64,000 nucleotides of DNA from Sphingomonas sp. SRS2 (GTDB taxonomy: Bacteria; Pseudomonadota; Alphaproteobacteria; Sphingomonadales; Sphingomonadaceae): the NCBI RefSeq assembly GCF_000971055.1, contig NZ_LARW01000108.1:1-64000 (forward strand), given 5' to 3'. The position numbers were made by a program, and so were the translations under genes. Numbering within the stretch: position 1 is the stretch's first letter; each line of letters begins with the position of its first letter. The notes under the pieces were generated by a model, which searched no databases, was not told the DNA's origin, and saw nothing but the letters and a program-made list of their open reading frames with translations. Positions 8,219 through 16,897 of this stretch are shown in pieces.

Positions 8219-9135
8219 CCGCGCAGCGATATGTCGACCAGGTCAGCTTGCTCGTCCGCGCCATCCCCGAGATCGCGCGCGAAGACATCTTCGCGTTGAA
8301 AGGCGGGACTGCGATCAACCTGTTCGTGCGCGACTTGCCGCGCCTGTCGGTCGATATCGATCTCGTCTATCTGCCCGTCGCCGATCGCGACAGCTCGCTT
8401 CAGGCAGTCCGCGATGGTCTCGACCGGATCGCGTCACGGCTCGAGCGAGACGGGCGCATGACCGTCGAACGGCGGCTCCTTCCCGACGGCAAGCGCCTGG
8501 TGGTCCAGTCCGACGGCGTGACGATCAAGATCGAGGTATCCCCGGTATTGCGGGGCTCGGTGTTCCCGCCGGTGCTGAGATCCGTGAACGCCGCAGTCGA
8601 GGAACGCTTCGGCTTCGTCGAAATGCAACTCGTGTCCGAGGCCGACCTCTATGCCGGGAAGATCGCGGCCGCGCTCGATCGCCAGCACCCCCGCGACCTG
8701 TTCGACATCCACTTCCTGTTCGCCAACGAAGGGATCAGCGACGATCTCTTCAAAGCCTTCCTGATTTATCTCGTCAGCCATCCGCGTCCCGCGCACGAAC
8801 TGCTCTGCCCGCACCGGCTCGATATCAGCGCCCAATATAGCGACGAGTTTCTCGGCATGACCGTCGCGGACCTGTCCCTCGATGCCCTTCTGGAGGCACG
8901 GGAGCAGTTGGTGCGCGAGATCCTCGGCCGCGCGAGCCATGGTGCAAATCGCCACTTCCTCACCTCCTTCCATCACCTCACGCCCGATTGGGATGCGCTC
9001 GGTTTCGAGTCCACGATCGCGGACTTGCCGGCGCTACGCTGGAAGCGCCTCAATCTTGAGCGGCTACGCTCGGAGAATCCGGCGAAGTTCGATCACCAGC
9101 TGCAGGCGCTCCAGGATTGCCTCGGGTCGGCGTAA
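8215..9135 (+). CDS. AbiEii-like nucleotidyltransferase toxin
   Basis: The 306-residue protein has the DNA-polymerase-beta-like nucleotidyltransferase signature of AbiEii toxins (DUF1814): K-G-G-T-A-I-N at residues 29-35 and S-V-D-I-D at 45-49, supplying the metal-binding aspartates, then T-I-K-I-E-V for the third acidic position and a conserved D-L-Y-A-G-K-I-x-A-A-L-D-R-x-x-P-R-D-L-F-D region. Known relatives modify tRNA 3' ends or other acceptors and arrest growth. All visible catalytic positions are intact, so the toxin should be active. Translation is coupled to the antitoxin gene. Confidence 0.85.
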   Translation: MTAQRYVDQVSLLVRAIPEIAREDIFALKGGTAINLFVRDLPRLSVDIDLVYLPVADRDSSLQAVRDGLDRIASRLERDGRMTVERRLLPDGKRLVVQSDGVTIKIEVSPVLRGSVFPPVLRSVNAAVEERFGFVEMQLVSEADLYAGKIAAALDRQHPRDLFDIHFLFANEGISDDLFKAFLIYLVSHPRPAHELLCPHRLDISAQYSDEFLGMTVADLSLDALLEAREQLVREILGRASHGANRHFLTSFHHLTPDWDALGFESTIADLPALRWKRLNLERLRSENPAKFDHQLQALQDCLGSA

Positions 9136-9461
9136 GCGCCCGCCCAGAAAAGCGGTCGGTCGGCAAGGACCGGGTCATAGCCGTTTTGAGGCGGTCGAGG
9201 GCTTCCTGAGATCTGCCCTTCGTTCCGCCGTGGTCGATGAGGCTGGAATGACGGGGGTTGGGACTTACCCGCCATTCCCAACGACGGCGGCAAACGTCAG
9301 CTTCCGGCGGGAGCGGACACTCAGACGTTCGCCAGTGCAGTGGCCCCCAATGAGCGAGTTCATGTTCGCAGGCCCTTTCGGCGCGGGACCGCCTTCGGCT
9401 ATGGTGACGCGACCGCGACGCACTGCGGCCGGCAAACCACCTCCCAGCGGAGAAGCTCCCT
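9136..9461. other. Intergenic stretch with short imperfect inverted repeats
   Basis: This 326-bp stretch has no convincing reading frame. It contains short imperfect inverted repeats such as GGAATGACGGGGG facing CCCGCCATTCC at about 9246-9279, a style common in sphingomonad intergenic DNA. I see no obvious terminator after the toxin gene and no clear promoter for the next gene. Confidence 0.4.
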
Positions 9462-9959
9462 ATGAGCGCCACCAATTCCACCCCGCCAAGCATGCACGAG
9501 TGGCAACAACAGCACCTGCAACGTTACCTCCGGTCCGGCGGCACGGACGGCCATTTTTTTGATTTCGGCCCAATCAATGACGAGGGCTATCAACCGATCT
9601 GCCTGATAAAGCATGTAGGCCGCAAGACTGGCCGCACGCTGGTCGTGCCGCTCATCTACGGCATGGTCGAAGGCGAGATCGCAATCGTCGCTTCGAAGGG
9701 CGGCTCGCCAACACACCCCGCATGGTACCTCAACATCGCGGCGGCGAGTGAGGTCGAGGTCCAGGTCGCCACGCAGGCCTTCCGCGCCACCTGGCGCGAG
9801 CCCGTCGATGCCGAGCGGCAGCGGATCTGGGGCCAGATGGTCGCGATCTATCCGCCCTACGCCGATTATCAGGAGAGCACGGACCGTCTGATCCCGCTCG
9901 TCCTGATGAAGCCGGTGGCCGCCATCTCGGTATTCGAAGAAGCTGATCTGGATCGCTGA
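9462..9959 (+). CDS. Deazaflavin-dependent nitroreductase-like (DDN) family protein
   Basis: This 165-residue protein matches the DDN split-barrel family, best known from actinobacterial F420-dependent reductases and also present in proteobacteria. Visible motifs are G-R-K-T-G-R followed by P-L-I-Y-G, the long strand pair I-A-I-V-A-S-K-G-G-x-x-x-x-P-x-W-Y-L-N, and the later R-x-x-W-x-x-M-V-x-x-Y-P-x-Y-x-x-Y-Q core. Members bind a flavin-type cofactor; sphingomonads are not known for abundant F420, so cofactor and substrate are uncertain. It stands alone between the toxin pair and the c-di-GMP gene and looks like a cargo gene. Confidence 0.75.
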   Translation: MSATNSTPPSMHEWQQQHLQRYLRSGGTDGHFFDFGPINDEGYQPICLIKHVGRKTGRTLVVPLIYGMVEGEIAIVASKGGSPTHPAWYLNIAAASEVEVQVATQAFRATWREPVDAERQRIWGQMVAIYPPYADYQESTDRLIPLVLMKPVAAISVFEEADLDR

Positions 9960-10105
9960 AGCATTGATGCGAACACCGGCCCGACGCCGGTGGATGGCGT
10001 AGTGATCCGCGTCGGTCAGGAACTTTTCGTCCATCACGCCGAGGCTTGATGTTCGCGATGTGCGAAGTTTGTGCTAGCATGATCGTTTCCTGAAAAGGGA
10101 CCATA

Positions 10106-13100
10106 ATGCCGAAAGCAGCGTATCCGATCGACGAAGCCGCCCGGCTCGATGCGCTATTGGAACTTGGCGTGTTGGACACGCCTCCGGAGCCAGAGTTTGA
10201 CGCCTTGGTCAAGGCTGCGGCCTTGATCTGCGAGGTTCCAATTTCGTTGGTCAGCCTGGTTGATGAGAAGCGTCAGTGGTTTAAAGCGAATGTGGGCCTG
10301 CCCGGGGTTGCCGAGACGCCACGCGATTTCGCGTTTTGTGCACATTCCATCCTCGGTAACGACCTGCTGGAGACGTCCGATGCGACGCTGGATCCACGGT
10401 TTTCCGATAATCCGCTGGTTACCGGCAACCCCGATATTCGCTTCTATGCAGGAGTGCCATTGCGCTTGAGCGGTGGTAGCCATGTCGGAACGCTATGCGT
10501 GATCGACCGCCAACCACGCCAGCTCAATGATATCCAGCGCGAAGTGCTGCGCAATCTCGCAAATGCCACCGTTAAAGCACTCGAAGGCAGGCTTGCCGTT
10601 CGAAAACTACATGATGCAGTCAAAATAATTAATGCTAGAGAGTCAAGCCTGCGGTTAATAGTTGATAATGCGCCGTCGATGATGGCGTATTGGAATCTTG
10701 ACCTCACTTGCCGTTTTGCTAACCGGGTCTACGAGCGATGGTTCGGCGTTGAAGCAAGTGGACTGGTTGGCACCAACATCCGCGATCTTCTCGGGCCTGA
10801 ATTATTCGCACTCAACAAGCCGCACATAGATGGGGTCCTCGCTGGTAACGAGCAAATATTCGAGCGGGCCATTCCCGGCCCGGACGGCATAATTCGGCAC
10901 GGTCTTACATATTATTCGCCGGATATCATCGATGGCGAGGTGCGCGGATTCCTTGTTCAGGTGAGCGATGTGTCGGCACTTAAAAAGGCTCAGGCCTCGC
11001 TGGAGGAGGCTCAGCGGCTCGGTGGCATCGGCAGTTGGGAGTGGTTACCGGAGTCCGACGTTACGACCTGGTCGGAACAGCTCTATCACATCATGGGGCG
11101 AGATCCTGCGGATGGGTCCCCTTCGTTCGCCGACCATGCACAACTCTATACGGCGGAAAGCTGGGCGCGGCTGCAGACCGCTGTTGAGACTGCATTGCAG
11201 AGCGGCCAATCCTATATCCTGGAGATGGAGTTTGTAACGCCAGACGGACTGACAGGCTGGGTCGAGGCGCGAGGCGAGGTATTCCGCGATGAAGCACAGC
11301 ATGTAGCCAAGCTGCGCGGTACCGTGCAGGATATAACGTTACGACGCGCTCTTACCGCACAGCTTGCGGCACAGCATGAATTGTTGCGCGTTACGCTCGA
11401 ATCGATCGGCGATGCCGTGATAACCACCGACGAGCGCGGCATTATCACGTGGTTGAACCCGGTAGCCGCGCAAATGACCGGCTGGGATTCAGTTGATGCG
11501 CAGGGACGCCCCCTAAGCCAGGTTTTTCACATTATAAGCGAGGAAACCCGACGACTGGCCGAGAATCCAATCGAGGTCGCGCTACGGCAAGGCCGGATCG
11601 TCGGCCTTGCCAACCACACAATGCTGATTTCACGAAATGGTCACGAATTCAGCATTGAGGATTCGGCGGCGCCGATCCGTAGCGAAACTGGCGACATGAT
11701 GGGCGCGGTTCTGGTATTTCACGACGTCACGGAGCAACGCCGCCTGAGCAACGAGATGAGCCACCGGGCGCGGCACGACGGTCTCACCGGCTTGCTCAAC
11801 CGGACCGAGTTCGAGATCCGATTACAACGTGCACTTACCGAAGCGCAGACGGGCGGGAGCGCTCACGCTCTGATGTATATCGATCTCGATCAGTTCAAGA
11901 TCGTCAACGACACTTGCGGTCACACGGCAGGCGACATGTTGCTTCAGCAAATCACGAAGCTGCTCCGGGACACGGTTCGTAGCGGGGATACGATCGCGCG
12001 CCTCGGCGGCGATGAATTCGCCGTCCTTCTCGAACATTGCTCCCGCCACGACGCCGAGCGCGTCGCGCAGCAGATTTGCGATCGCCTCGACGACTTCCGC
12101 TTCATCCATGATGGAAAGCGGTTCAGAATTGGCGCCAGTATCGGTCTGGTCCCGATCGACAGCCACTGGCCCACCTCGACAGCAATCATGCAAGCCGCGG
12201 ATAGTTCCTGCTACGCCGCAAAGGAGGCAGGCCGCAACCGCGTGCATATATGGTTCGAGGCGGACCACATGATGCACGCCCGACAAGGTGAGACTCAATG
12301 GGCGACCCGGCTGGAGGCGGCGCTCGACGAGGGGCGCTTCCGCTTGTTCGCGCAACGTATTTTGCCCGTCAACGATACCGGGCATGGATTGTATTTGGAG
12401 GTGCTGCTGCGTCTGGTGGAAAATGACGGCATGGTGATCCTGCCGGGCCTATTTCTCCCTGCTGCCGAACGGTTCCATCTGGCTTCGCGGATCGATCGGT
12501 CGGTGATCAGGCAGGTTGCCGACCTGCTGGCGGGCCAGCCTGATCTCTCGGCTGTCGATACGATCTGCATCAACCTTTCCGGTCAATCCATCGGCGATCG
12601 CGCGTTCCATAGGGAGGCAATAAGCATATTGAGCGCCGCCGGCACGTCTGTGTGCGAGTGCATCTGCCTGGAAATCACGGAAACGGCCGCTATCACCAAC
12701 ATCGCCGATGCCGGCGCTTTCATTGAACAGATGCATCGGCTCGGCGTAAGGATCGCGCTCGATGATTTCGGTGCGGGCGCCGCCTCATTCGGTTACCTCA
12801 AATCATTGGCGATCGATGTTCTGAAGATCGACGGTCAATTTGTACGCGACATGATCAGCGATCCGCTCGATGAAGCGGCGGTACGCTGCTTCGTGGATGT
12901 CGGCAGAGTCCTCGGCATCAAGATTGTCGCGGAGGGCGTTGAGAAGCAGGCTGTATTTTCCCGCTTGAAGCTGATGGGCGCGGATTATGCGCAGGGCTAT
13001 CTCTTCCATCGACCTGAGCCGATCGAAGACATCATCCATTGCGCCCGCGCCGGTGATGGCGAGCGCGATTCATCGATCGCTGCAGAAGTTATCGCCGGAA

Positions 13101-13147
13101 GAGGCCCCGTCCTCGGCACGGAAATGTTCTGTCCAGATTGCCCCTGA
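10106..13147 (+). CDS. GAF-PAS-PAS-PAS-GGDEF-EAL cyclic-di-GMP signalling protein
   Basis: This 1013-residue soluble sensor probably makes and/or degrades cyclic-di-GMP. In order it has a GAF domain (about 20-160), three PAS-type segments (about 180-295, 300-420 and 425-560), a GGDEF domain (about 570-735) and an EAL domain (about 740-985). The cyclase signature R-L-G-G-D-E-F is intact. The phosphodiesterase motif reads E-V-L-L-R, keeping the catalytic Glu and Arg; I-N-L-S, E-I-T-E-T, D-D-F-G, L-K-I-D and A-E-G-V-E are also present, so both activities are possible. There is no membrane segment. It lies alone, with AAAAGGGA before ATG 10106. Its first third is less GC-rich than its neighbours, suggesting separate acquisition. 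Confidence 0.9.
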   Translation: MPKAAYPIDEAARLDALLELGVLDTPPEPEFDALVKAAALICEVPISLVSLVDEKRQWFKANVGLPGVAETPRDFAFCAHSILGNDLLETSDATLDPRFSDNPLVTGNPDIRFYAGVPLRLSGGSHVGTLCVIDRQPRQLNDIQREVLRNLANATVKALEGRLAVRKLHDAVKIINARESSLRLIVDNAPSMMAYWNLDLTCRFANRVYERWFGVEASGLVGTNIRDLLGPELFALNKPHIDGVLAGNEQIFERAIPGPDGIIRHGLTYYSPDIIDGEVRGFLVQVSDVSALKKAQASLEEAQRLGGIGSWEWLPESDVTTWSEQLYHIMGRDPADGSPSFADHAQLYTAESWARLQTAVETALQSGQSYILEMEFVTPDGLTGWVEARGEVFRDEAQHVAKLRGTVQDITLRRALTAQLAAQHELLRVTLESIGDAVITTDERGIITWLNPVAAQMTGWDSVDAQGRPLSQVFHIISEETRRLAENPIEVALRQGRIVGLANHTMLISRNGHEFSIEDSAAPIRSETGDMMGAVLVFHDVTEQRRLSNEMSHRARHDGLTGLLNRTEFEIRLQRALTEAQTGGSAHALMYIDLDQFKIVNDTCGHTAGDMLLQQITKLLRDTVRSGDTIARLGGDEFAVLLEHCSRHDAERVAQQICDRLDDFRFIHDGKRFRIGASIGLVPIDSHWPTSTAIMQAADSSCYAAKEAGRNRVHIWFEADHMMHARQGETQWATRLEAALDEGRFRLFAQRILPVNDTGHGLYLEVLLRLVENDGMVILPGLFLPAAERFHLASRIDRSVIRQVADLLAGQPDLSAVDTICINLSGQSIGDRAFHREAISILSAAGTSVCECICLEITETAAITNIADAGAFIEQMHRLGVRIALDDFGAGAASFGYLKSLAIDVLKIDGQFVRDMISDPLDEAAVRCFVDVGRVLGIKIVAEGVEKQAVFSRLKLMGADYAQGYLFHRPEPIEDIIHCARAGDGERDSSIAAEVIAGRGPVLGTEMFCPDCP

Positions 13148-13603
13148 AAGTCGCCGACGGAAGCAGCTTCCCTAGGTAACGTCGATCGGGACCGGCAGGA
13201 TTTTTCCGAAATGGCCGTTCGCTGCCGATAAGTGGAACGACCGGCTTTGGGTCGTAAGCGCCCGAAAGATCTATCCGGCGTCGACCGGCAGCTATTCTCA
13301 CCGTCCTTGCCTGCAGCGGACAGTGCGCCCCTTTTCCCGTTCCCGGTCCGCACTCCGATAGCCAAGCGGCACGGCGCAAGTTCCTCGATGCGGTTGACCC
13401 GGTGCCCTTCGGCGATGCGGGTCAGCGCTTCGCGCAGCCACGCTTCGGGGTCAACGAACTTGAGTTTTGGCGGTCTCGATACGGCCGACCGCTTAGCGGA
13501 GCGAAGCGATCAGCTTCGGCTATGGCGCGAGACACGGCATTTGTTCGATGTTTGTTCCATGCTATATCGGGCACTCATCGAGTCGATTTGCGTGAGGTGA
13601 GCC
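13148..13603. other. Intergenic region with a transposase remnant
   Basis: This 456-bp gap contains a short degenerate transposase-like stretch on the minus strand (separate entry) flanked by sequence in which I see no gene. A motif of the type GGAACGACCGGCTTTGGGTCG at about 13230-13251 resembles repetitive intergenic DNA seen in sphingomonads. The last 100 bp probably hold the promoter of the SRAP pair. Confidence 0.4.
13352..13467 (-). pseudogene. C-terminal remnant of an IS66-type transposase
   Basis: Read on the minus strand, about 35 codons encode K-L-K-F-V-D-P-E-A-W-L-R followed by a L-T-R-I-A-E-G-H-R-V-N-R-I-E-E-L-x-P stretch. This resembles the conserved C-terminal end of IS66 TnpC (V-D-P-x-A-W-L, then R-I-A-x-H-x-I-N-R-I-x-E-L-L-P). 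No further transposase sequence or IS end is visible on either side. It is too short to be functional and marks an old insertion or deletion beside the c-di-GMP gene. Confidence 0.45.
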
Positions 13604-14263
13604 ATGTCGAGGCTCTATACCGTCGTCAGCACTGTCCCCGAGATCGCCGCGCATTTCGGCGCGGAAGCGAGTCCTGAGCTGACGGTGCCGTCGGAGACCG
13701 TCGAGGCCCTGCCGGGCCTGGTGGTGTTCGAGAAAAGCGGCCGCCGGCTGATGCGGCAGATGGACTGGGGCTTTCCGCGATTGACCCGCGAAATGCGCGA
13801 GCGCGGAGATCTCCCTGGGCGGATCGGCCTCGTCGCCGATCTCACCAATCCGCTATGGGACAAGCTCGTCGTGCAGCCGCAATATCGCTGCCTGATCCCA
13901 CTCACTCACTTCGCCAACCCGAATGGCGATCCCGGATCGAAGACGCGCAGCTGGTTCTCGGTCTCCGATCGGCCAATGCTCGCCTGGGCGGGCTTCTGCC
14001 GCAATGTCCCGGACTATGGACCCGTCTATGCCGGCATGACGATGACCGCCAATGCGGCGGTCGAGCCCTATAACGACCGCATGCCCGTGCTGCTCGAACC
14101 GCAAGACTATGCGCGGTGGCTCGGCTGCTCAATCAGGGACGTCATCGGCTTTCAGATTCGCCCCCCGATAGCGGCTGCGCGGATGACGGTGTTGCACAGT
14201 GACGATCTCTGGCGGAGCGGTGATCTTCCGGCCGCGCTGCAACCGCAAATGGCTTTGCTATGA
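13604..14263 (+). CDS. SRAP/HMCES-family protein lacking the catalytic residues
   Basis: This 219-residue protein is clearly homologous to its neighbour, a SRAP (YedK/HMCES) protein, sharing A-D-L-T-N, R-C-L-I-P and D-R-M-P-V-L-L blocks in order. SRAP proteins protect abasic sites in single-stranded DNA by a covalent thiazolidine bond through Cys2, aided by Asn, Glu and His residues. Here position 2 is Ser (M-S-R-L-Y), the N-x-A-D-L Asn is replaced, the active-site Glu lies in F-A-N-P instead of F-A-E-A, and the His of H-D-R-M-P is Asn. It therefore probably cannot crosslink. The reading frame is intact, so a binding or regulatory role is more likely than decay. Confidence 0.8.
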   Translation: MSRLYTVVSTVPEIAAHFGAEASPELTVPSETVEALPGLVVFEKSGRRLMRQMDWGFPRLTREMRERGDLPGRIGLVADLTNPLWDKLVVQPQYRCLIPLTHFANPNGDPGSKTRSWFSVSDRPMLAWAGFCRNVPDYGPVYAGMTMTANAAVEPYNDRMPVLLEPQDYARWLGCSIRDVIGFQIRPPIAAARMTVLHSDDLWRSGDLPAALQPQMALL

Positions 14264-14312
14264 TCGCGATCATCGGCGATGATCGACCCTGAAACACGAG
14301 CCAGGACCGTCC

Positions 14313-14963
14313 ATGTGTAATCTCTACACAGTCAGGAAAAGCGCGGCAGAAGTCGCGGCGCATTTCGGTGTCGATGTGCCGACCGAATTCAACACGCCCG
14401 AAGAAACACTGCCAGGTTATCCCGGCATGGTCGTTCGCGAAGCCGAGGGCGCGCGCGTTCTTCAGTCGATGGTGTGGGGTTTCCCGCGGCCGATGAAAAG
14501 CAAGAAGACCGGCCTTCCGATCAAGCCGAAGCCCGTCAACAACATCGCCGACCTGACCAATTTCATGTGGCGCGGGATCGCACCGAAGCCGCAGTGGCGT
14601 TGCCTGATCCCGGTGACCGGCTTCGCCGAAGCGGAGGGTGAAAAAGGCTCGATGACGCGGACCTGGTTCGCGGTGAAGGATCAACCGATCTTCGCCTGGG
14701 CGGGCATGTGGCGGATCAGCGACGAATGGGGAGCCGTTTATTCCGGGATGATGACCGACTGCAATGAGGCGATCCGCCCGGTGCACGACCGAATGCCGGT
14801 CCTGTTGCACCCGGACGAATATGACCAGTGGCTCCACGGCTCTCTGGATGATGTGATCGCCTTCCGCGACCGATGCTTTCCGGACGAGTTGATTGAGATG
14901 AATCGGACGGACGAGCTGTGGTCGCGCCGGCGACCCGCACAGGTAAGCCTGGATCAACTCTGA
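14313..14963 (+). CDS. SRAP/HMCES-family abasic-site protection protein
   Basis: This 216-residue SOS-response-associated peptidase (SRAP) family protein has the expected M-C-N-L-Y start, with Cys2 exposed after Met removal, the Asn in V-N-N-I-A-D-L, the Glu in G-F-A-E-A, and the His in V-H-D-R-M-P-V-L-L. Proteins of this type bind ssDNA at stalled forks and form a DNA-protein crosslink at abasic sites, which fits a plasmid that enters cells as single-stranded DNA. It follows the catalytically altered paralogue after 49 bp and reads toward the relaxase gene, which is convergent. Confidence 0.88.
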   Translation: MCNLYTVRKSAAEVAAHFGVDVPTEFNTPEETLPGYPGMVVREAEGARVLQSMVWGFPRPMKSKKTGLPIKPKPVNNIADLTNFMWRGIAPKPQWRCLIPVTGFAEAEGEKGSMTRTWFAVKDQPIFAWAGMWRISDEWGAVYSGMMTDCNEAIRPVHDRMPVLLHPDEYDQWLHGSLDDVIAFRDRCFPDELIEMNRTDELWSRRRPAQVSLDQL

Positions 14964-14993
14964 CCGCGGCGGCCTCGCGGCCTGGCCCCTGCC

Positions 14994-16118
14994 CTATCGA
15001 TCGCGATCGCGCGGCTTGGGCCGTTCGCGATCGGGTGCCTTGCCGCTTTCGTTTCCGGTTTCTGGGCTACGCTCGACACCGCCACCAGCGGCCCGTTCGG
15101 CCATCATGATTTCGCGCGCGCGCTCCAGGCGCCGCGATACGGCCGGCGGCATCGCCGCGACGAAGCTCGTCACGTCTTCAGCTAGAGCGAGGTCATCCTC
15201 CTTGCCCGTCGCGGCCAGCGCTGCCGCCGCCTGAGCATAGGCACCGCGGATGAACTTCTGCCGGCCGAGCGCTGCCACATCCTCGGGCCGCCGCTCTGGC
15301 TCGGCCGAGCGCGCGAACTCGGCCGCGCGTTCCTCGGTCAGCCGATGGATGTCGAGCCCCCTGCCCTGCTCCGCCGTGCGCGCTTCGAGATGCAGCGCCG
15401 GCGAGCGAACCCGCTTCTGGACATGACCGCGCGCGCGGCGCGGCGTCGCCTCGGCCGCGACGCCGCGTTGCCGCAATTCGTGCGCAAAGCTCTCGCGCCA
15501 GTGATGCAGATCCGCCTTGCGCGGATTGAAGCGTGTTCCGTCTTCGCCCTGGGTCGCAACGGTCAGGTGGACATGCGGATGATCGGTATCGGTATGCAGC
15601 GCGACCATATAGGCGAACTGCCCTTCGAACTCGACGCGCGCAAAGGCCTGGACCGCGTCGTGGATCGTCGCCGCATCGGTGGTGCCGCCCGGCATTGAGA
15701 GCACCATCGACATCGAGGTCGGTCGATCCTTGCCATAGGGGTTCATGGCCTGGTCGAGCATGTCCCAATCGGCGGCGATGACCTTGAGCCGCTTCTCGTC
15801 GGTGATGATCTCGCCTTCGCTGCTGCGGACCTCGAGCTTTCCGTGCCGCGAAATATAGCCGAAATGCTCGGCGAGATGGGCAGCACCACGCTGCTTGCCC
15901 GAGATCTTGACCATGACCTCCGGCGCCTTGCGCACGATCCGTTCGAGTTTCGCTCTAGCCTCGGCCTGCGACAAGGCGGGCGCGCCCTCCGCCGCTCCCC
16001 TGCCCTTGCCGCCGGATCGAATTCGCAGCGTACCGCCCTTCAACGTCCGCTTGCCCCCGGTCGGCGGGCGCCAGGCCTCCATCAGGCTCGGCAGCGGAAG
16101 GACGTCATCATCCTTCAC
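14994..16118 (-). CDS. Relaxase / mobilization nuclease (MOBP, VirD2-like)
   Basis: This enzyme nicks oriT and pilots the transferred strand. The 374-residue protein carries the histidine triad motif H-T-D-T-D-H-P-H-V-H at about residues 175-184 and an upstream H-F-G-Y-I-S-R motif whose Tyr (about 88) is the likely nucleophile. The C-terminal half is Arg/Ala-rich. GTG 16118 is chosen because it overlaps the stop of the accessory gene (GTGA); a TTG at 16133 is also in frame. The protein is shorter than VirD2 or TraI-type relaxases and has no helicase or primase domain. Confidence 0.88.
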   Translation of the reverse strand: MKDDDVLPLPSLMEAWRPPTGGKRTLKGGTLRIRSGGKGRGAAEGAPALSQAEARAKLERIVRKAPEVMVKISGKQRGAAHLAEHFGYISRHGKLEVRSSEGEIITDEKRLKVIAADWDMLDQAMNPYGKDRPTSMSMVLSMPGGTTDAATIHDAVQAFARVEFEGQFAYMVALHTDTDHPHVHLTVATQGEDGTRFNPRKADLHHWRESFAHELRQRGVAAEATPRRARGHVQKRVRSPALHLEARTAEQGRGLDIHRLTEERAAEFARSAEPERRPEDVAALGRQKFIRGAYAQAAAALAATGKEDDLALAEDVTSFVAAMPPAVSRRLERAREIMMAERAAGGGVERSPETGNESGKAPDRERPKPRDRDR

Positions 16119-16645
16119 GCCGGCGTATCCCAATAGGCGACGTCGCCGGCGAGTGCGCGACCCAGCGCGCGAAGCTGACCGTCGATTTCTTCCTGGAACG
16201 AGGCGACCCGCGCCGCTTCGCGCGCGAGATCGAGGCCCGAGTCCACCATCGTCGCCGCATTGAGCGCGCGCACCGCCTGGTTGAGGTTGATCCCGATCCG
16301 ATTGAGCTCGCGCCAGGATTGCGAGATCAGCGCGCGGTCAGGTTGTGGCGGCGGCGATTTGCCGAAGAGTCGGCGGCGCAACAGCGCGACGATCCATTCG
16401 GTGCGCTTGAGACCTCGTTCGCTAGCCGCCGCGTCGAGCCGGTCGATGTCGGTCGCGGTCAGGCGGACTTCGACGCGGGCGGTCGTCCGCTCACGCGGCG
16501 ACGGGACAAGGACTTCATCTTGGGGATTGCGAAGCGCCTGATCGATCAGGCCGCGCAGGTGGGCCGAACGACCTCCGTGGGAAGCCGCCACCGCATCGAA
16601 GCGCGCCGCGAGTTCATCGGGCAATCGCACGTTGAAGACAGCCAC
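16115..16645 (-). CDS. Relaxosome accessory protein with two ribbon-helix-helix units (MobC-like)
   Basis: The 176-residue protein has two successive ribbon-helix-helix-like segments: residues 1-40 (F-N-V-R-L-P-D-E-L-A-A-R-F) and 55-92 (A-R-V-E-V-R-L-T-A-T-D-I-D-R-L), then a MobC-type tail (E-L-N-R-I-G-I-N-L-N-Q-A-V-R-A-L-N) and a coiled-coil-like end. MobC/TraJ-type proteins bind oriT and help the relaxase melt the nic region. It is the first gene of the minus-strand mob operon and is translationally coupled to the relaxase gene. The doubled DNA-binding part suggests it bridges two half-sites. Confidence 0.82.
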   Translation of the reverse strand: MAVFNVRLPDELAARFDAVAASHGGRSAHLRGLIDQALRNPQDEVLVPSPRERTTARVEVRLTATDIDRLDAAASERGLKRTEWIVALLRRRLFGKSPPPQPDRALISQSWRELNRIGINLNQAVRALNAATMVDSGLDLAREAARVASFQEEIDGQLRALGRALAGDVAYWDTPA

Positions 16646-16802
16646 CTCAAAAGGCTATTGTCATACATCCCCGGCGTCAAGCCTATCCGGCCCTCACCTA
16701 ATTTGAACCTTCTTCAGTCTGCTCAAGCAGACTCGAAGCCTTCTTCCGAACCATCGCCTCCCCGGCTGCATACGCAAGCCGAAAATGCCCTGCGAAACGA
16801 AA
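16646..16802. other. Candidate oriT and mob promoter region
   Basis: This non-coding stretch lies directly upstream of the mobC-relaxase operon, the usual place of oriT for MOBP elements. The string GCCTATCCGGCCC at 16681-16693 resembles the nic region of IncP-type oriTs (CTATCCTG followed by CCC). Beside it is the palindrome at 16716-16733. The assignment is by position and nic-like sequence only. Confidence 0.4.
16716..16733. repeat. Palindrome AGTCTGCTCAAGCAGACT, copy 1
   Basis: This is an 8-bp inverted repeat with a 2-bp centre, 83 bp upstream of the mobC-like start. An identical 18-bp copy occurs at 19380-19397 ahead of the ParA/ParB operon. A repeated operator or centromere-like site is likely; see findings. 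Confidence 0.75.
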
Positions 16803-16835
16803 ATGGCGGCATCCCTGAAGAAGGGATGCCGCCAT
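16803..16835 (-). terminator. Rho-independent terminator after the zinc-ribbon gene
   Basis: ATGGCGGCATCCC and GGGATGCCGCCAT form a perfect 13-bp stem around a 7-base loop. On the minus strand it is followed by TTTCGTTTCG, and it lies 62 bp beyond the end of the small gene at 16898-17107, so it fits as that gene's terminator and insulates the mob region. Confidence 0.7.
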
Positions 16836-16897
16836 CATTCTATCTGAAAAATCGATTTCTCTACGCGGAGTGAGGGGTTCTGGTGGTTGGTCTCGCG

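Noticed and set aside
9136-9461. tRNA or other stable RNA gene in the gap after the toxin gene
   Set aside because: I could not fold a cloverleaf or find a CCA-type 3' end; only short imperfect inverted repeats are present.
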